Shown here one piece after another: positions 20,947 through 22,489 of a DNA stretch of 22,489 nt (its first letter is position 1; each line of letters begins with the position of its first letter). Under the pieces are notes generated by a model. It saw nothing but the letters and a program-made list of their open reading frames with translations. It was not told the origin of the DNA and ran no database searches. The DNA comes from Candidatus Rifleibacteriota bacterium (GTDB lineage Bacteria > Riflebacteria > Ozemobacteria > Ozemobacterales > Ozemobacteraceae), in assembly GCA_029565415.1 (NCBI GenBank), contig JAKQOH010000194.1:1-22489 (forward strand), given 5' to 3'. The position numbers and the translations under genes are program-made.

Positions 20947-21902
20947 CGCGGCACTTTCACCTGGGCGAGGACGCTCTGGAGCACCTGATCCGGCGTGGCG
21001 CCCTCGATCTCGGCCTCGGGCTTGAGGATGATGCGGTGCCGCAGCACGGGCAGGGTCATCGCCTTCACGTCGTCGGGCGTCACGAACTCGCGGCCCTCCA
21101 TCAGCGCTTTCGCCTTGCTCGCGAGGAACAGGGCGATGTCGGCGCGGATGCCGCCGCCCACGAGAAGATCGCTCCAGGTGCGGGTCAGACGGACGATCGA
21201 GGTGATGTACTCCATGATCGGCTGTTTCGTCTGCACCTGCCGCAGCGATTCCTGGCAGGCGACCAGCTCTTCGGGCGTCGTGACGGTCTGGAGGCCGACT
21301 TCCTCGAGGCGGTCGGCCCGGAATCCGCTCTCATACCGCTCCAGGATCGAGGTCTCGGCGGCGGCCGTCGGGTAATCGATGAGGATCTTGAACAGGAACC
21401 GGTCGAGCTGCGCCTCGGGAAGCGGATACGTGCCCTCGTATTCGAGCGGGTTCTGCGTGGCGAGCACCATGAACACGCGGGGAAGCGGGAACCGGTTGCC
21501 CTCGATCGTCACCTGCCGTTCCTCCATGCATTCGAGCAGCGCCGACTGGGTCTTGGCCGGGGCGCGGTTTATCTCGTCGACCAGCACGAGATCGCAGAAG
21601 ATCGGCCCCTTGTGAATCTGGAACGCGCCGGTGCGGGCATCGAATACGGTCGTGCCGAGCACGTCGGAGGGCATCAGATCGGGCGTCATCTGAATGCGCT
21701 GGAAGGAAAGCCCCATCAGCTTCGAGATTGTTTTGACCGTCAGGGTTTTCGCCGTCCCCGGCACGCCTTCGAGCAGCACGTGGCCGCGCACGAGAAGGGC
21801 CGTAAGGATCAGGTCGATCACCTGGTCCTGACCGACGATGACCTTGCCCAGTTCCTTGCGGAGGGCGGCGAACAGCTGCTGGACTTTCGAGAAATCAGCC
21901 AT
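20943..21902 (-). CDS. MoxR-family AAA+ ATPase
   Basis: 319 residues from ATG 21902; the frame is open further upstream, but that part overlaps the preceding gene deeply. The order is typical of MoxR: VIVGQDQVIDLIL, Walker A GVPGTAKT (46-53), LSFQRIQMTPDLMPSDVLGT, Walker B LVLVDE (105-110) with INRAPAKTQSALLECMEE, sensor-1 region ATQNPLEYEGTYPLPEAQLD, and the C-terminal lid with a GGGIRADIALFLASKAKA helix. MoxR ATPases act as chaperone-like machines with DUF58/vWA partners in the maturation of envelope or secreted complexes. The gene overlaps the upstream DUF4350-like gene by 8 bp and the DUF58 gene by 4 bp. AGGAA lies about 11 bases before the start. Confidence 0.95.
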   Translation of the reverse strand: MADFSKVQQLFAALRKELGKVIVGQDQVIDLILTALLVRGHVLLEGVPGTAKTLTVKTISKLMGLSFQRIQMTPDLMPSDVLGTTVFDARTGAFQIHKGPIFCDLVLVDEINRAPAKTQSALLECMEERQVTIEGNRFPLPRVFMVLATQNPLEYEGTYPLPEAQLDRFLFKILIDYPTAAAETSILERYESGFRADRLEEVGLQTVTTPEELVACQESLRQVQTKQPIMEYITSIVRLTRTWSDLLVGGGIRADIALFLASKAKALMEGREFVTPDDVKAMTLPVLRHRIILKPEAEIEGATPDQVLQSVLAQVKVPR

Positions 21903-22489
21903 GGATGCGTAGTTCCTTTCGTATCTGTGCGAGGGTCTGGAGGGCATGGAGCAGCCGAGCCTCGTCATCAGAGAGGCCGGCATCGCGGAGGCGGGTCAGG
22001 TTGTTGAGCGCGCCGCCGAGCCGCTCCCCGAGATCGGGGCGGAGGCCGGTGAGGGCCTCAACGAGCCGTTCGGTCGGGGCGTCGGAGGGGAGGCCGAACC
22101 GGCGCAGCGCCGGCGGGAGAAACTGGGCGAGAGCCCGGCCGGCCGCGAAGGAGACGACCATCCGGGACTGGAGAAGCCGGGCAACGCCGGTGATGAACGG
22201 GGTCGGCTCGGGTTTCTCCTCGGGGATGGGAAGAACGGGGCCGAACCTGCGGCCGATCGAGAAGCCGAATACGGCAAGCGCAAGAACGAGCTGGAGCAGC
22301 GCCCAACTGACGGGGTTGGCTTTCATCAGGCTCCAGAGCGAGAGATACGGGATTTTTTTCTTCCCCAGCGGGACCTGGGCGTTCCCTCCCCCGGCAGACG
22401 AGACGACGGCACGGAGCCGGCGGTTCGGCTCGGGATCGTAGAAATACACCTGTTTTCCCGGGGAAAAGCGCTCGACAAGCCTTGTCAAC
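21895..22489 (-). CDS. DUF4350-like membrane protein of the MoxR module, 5' end missing
   Basis: At least 197 codons up to the right edge of the window. No true start is visible (the first in-frame possibility is a TTG at 22488), so the gene continues beyond. The visible part begins with LVERFSPGKQVYFYDPEP, has one membrane segment at about 58-78 (WALLQLVLALAVFGFSIGRR) followed by FGPVLPIPEEKPEPTPFITG, and ends in a helical cytoplasmic domain with LAQFLPPALRRFGLPSDAPT and LTRLRDAGLSDDEARLL. The RRFGPV step after the last helix and the position immediately before MoxR are those of DUF4350 proteins, which usually stand between a DUF4129 protein and MoxR. The family call rests on context as much as on sequence. 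Confidence 0.7.
   Translation of the reverse strand, partial: LTRLVERFSPGKQVYFYDPEPNRRLRAVVSSAGGGNAQVPLGKKKIPYLSLWSLMKANPVSWALLQLVLALAVFGFSIGRRFGPVLPIPEEKPEPTPFITGVARLLQSRMVVSFAAGRALAQFLPPALRRFGLPSDAPTERLVEALTGLRPDLGERLGGALNNLTRLRDAGLSDDEARLLHALQTLAQIRKELRIHG

Noticed and set aside
19735..20988. A 417-codon plus-strand frame opposite DUF58
   Set aside because: The DUF58 motifs on the minus strand are unambiguous; the plus frame is an antisense shadow.

Overview
The window is a G+C-rich, densely coding bacterial stretch, judged above 60% G+C by eye. About 22 protein genes lie on both strands. I saw no rRNA, tRNA, CRISPR array, transposase or phage gene. Undecaprenyl-type glycosyltransferases, an ArnT-like protein, NlpC/P60 and SH3 exported proteins and an ECF sigma factor point to a diderm bacterium. 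Two proteins share a pilin-like Cys/Asn/Arg/Met-Asp domain that I associate, from memory only, with the uncultured Riflebacteria/Ozemobacteria. That placement is tentative.

Layout. (1) 1-175: 3' end of an RNA m5U methyltransferase, followed by a 68-bp imperfect palindrome. (2) 378-2622 (+): ECF sigma factor, overlapping membrane protein (candidate anti-sigma), then an exported 424-aa protein with the pilin-like domain. (3) 2746-5634 (-): moaA, a ROK sugar kinase and a shortened phosphohexomutase-like protein whose catalytic loops look lost. moaA has a strong promoter placed so that its mRNA should be almost leaderless. (4) 5876-8176 (+): an SH3-NlpC/P60 cell-wall hydrolase and an exported propeller-like protein. 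(5) 8252-14592 (+): GT2 glycosyltransferase, small LAB_N membrane protein, ArnT/PMT-type glycosyltransferase with a 300-residue Pro/Ala/Lys tail, and a membrane protein holding a decayed spermidine-synthase-like domain. The first four overlap and look translationally coupled, and a small membrane protein follows. (6) 14631-15923 (+): a compact GH13 (GlgE/amylase-like) enzyme closed by a strong bidirectional terminator. (7) 16005-17954 (-): a tiny Asp/Ser/Gly-rich exported protein behind a sigma-54-like promoter, an exported 2H phosphoesterase and an exported SH3 protein. (8) 18186-19660 (+): a zinc-ribbon membrane protein with the pilin-like domain, behind a leader with tandem terminator-like hairpins, and a SpoIIM-family protein. 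(9) 19627-22489 (-): DUF58, MoxR ATPase and a DUF4350-like protein that runs off the window.

How it fits together. Most of the window concerns the cell envelope: lipid-linked sugar transfer, peptidoglycan cleavage, exported SH3 proteins and the MoxR/DUF58/SpoIIM membrane module. The strongest candidates for undescribed biology are the coupled GT2-LAB_N-ArnT-pseudo-aminopropyltransferase operon, the inactive-looking phosphohexomutase beside a sugar kinase, and the domain with a fixed 66-residue cysteine spacing that links the ECF locus to the zinc-ribbon/SpoIIM locus.
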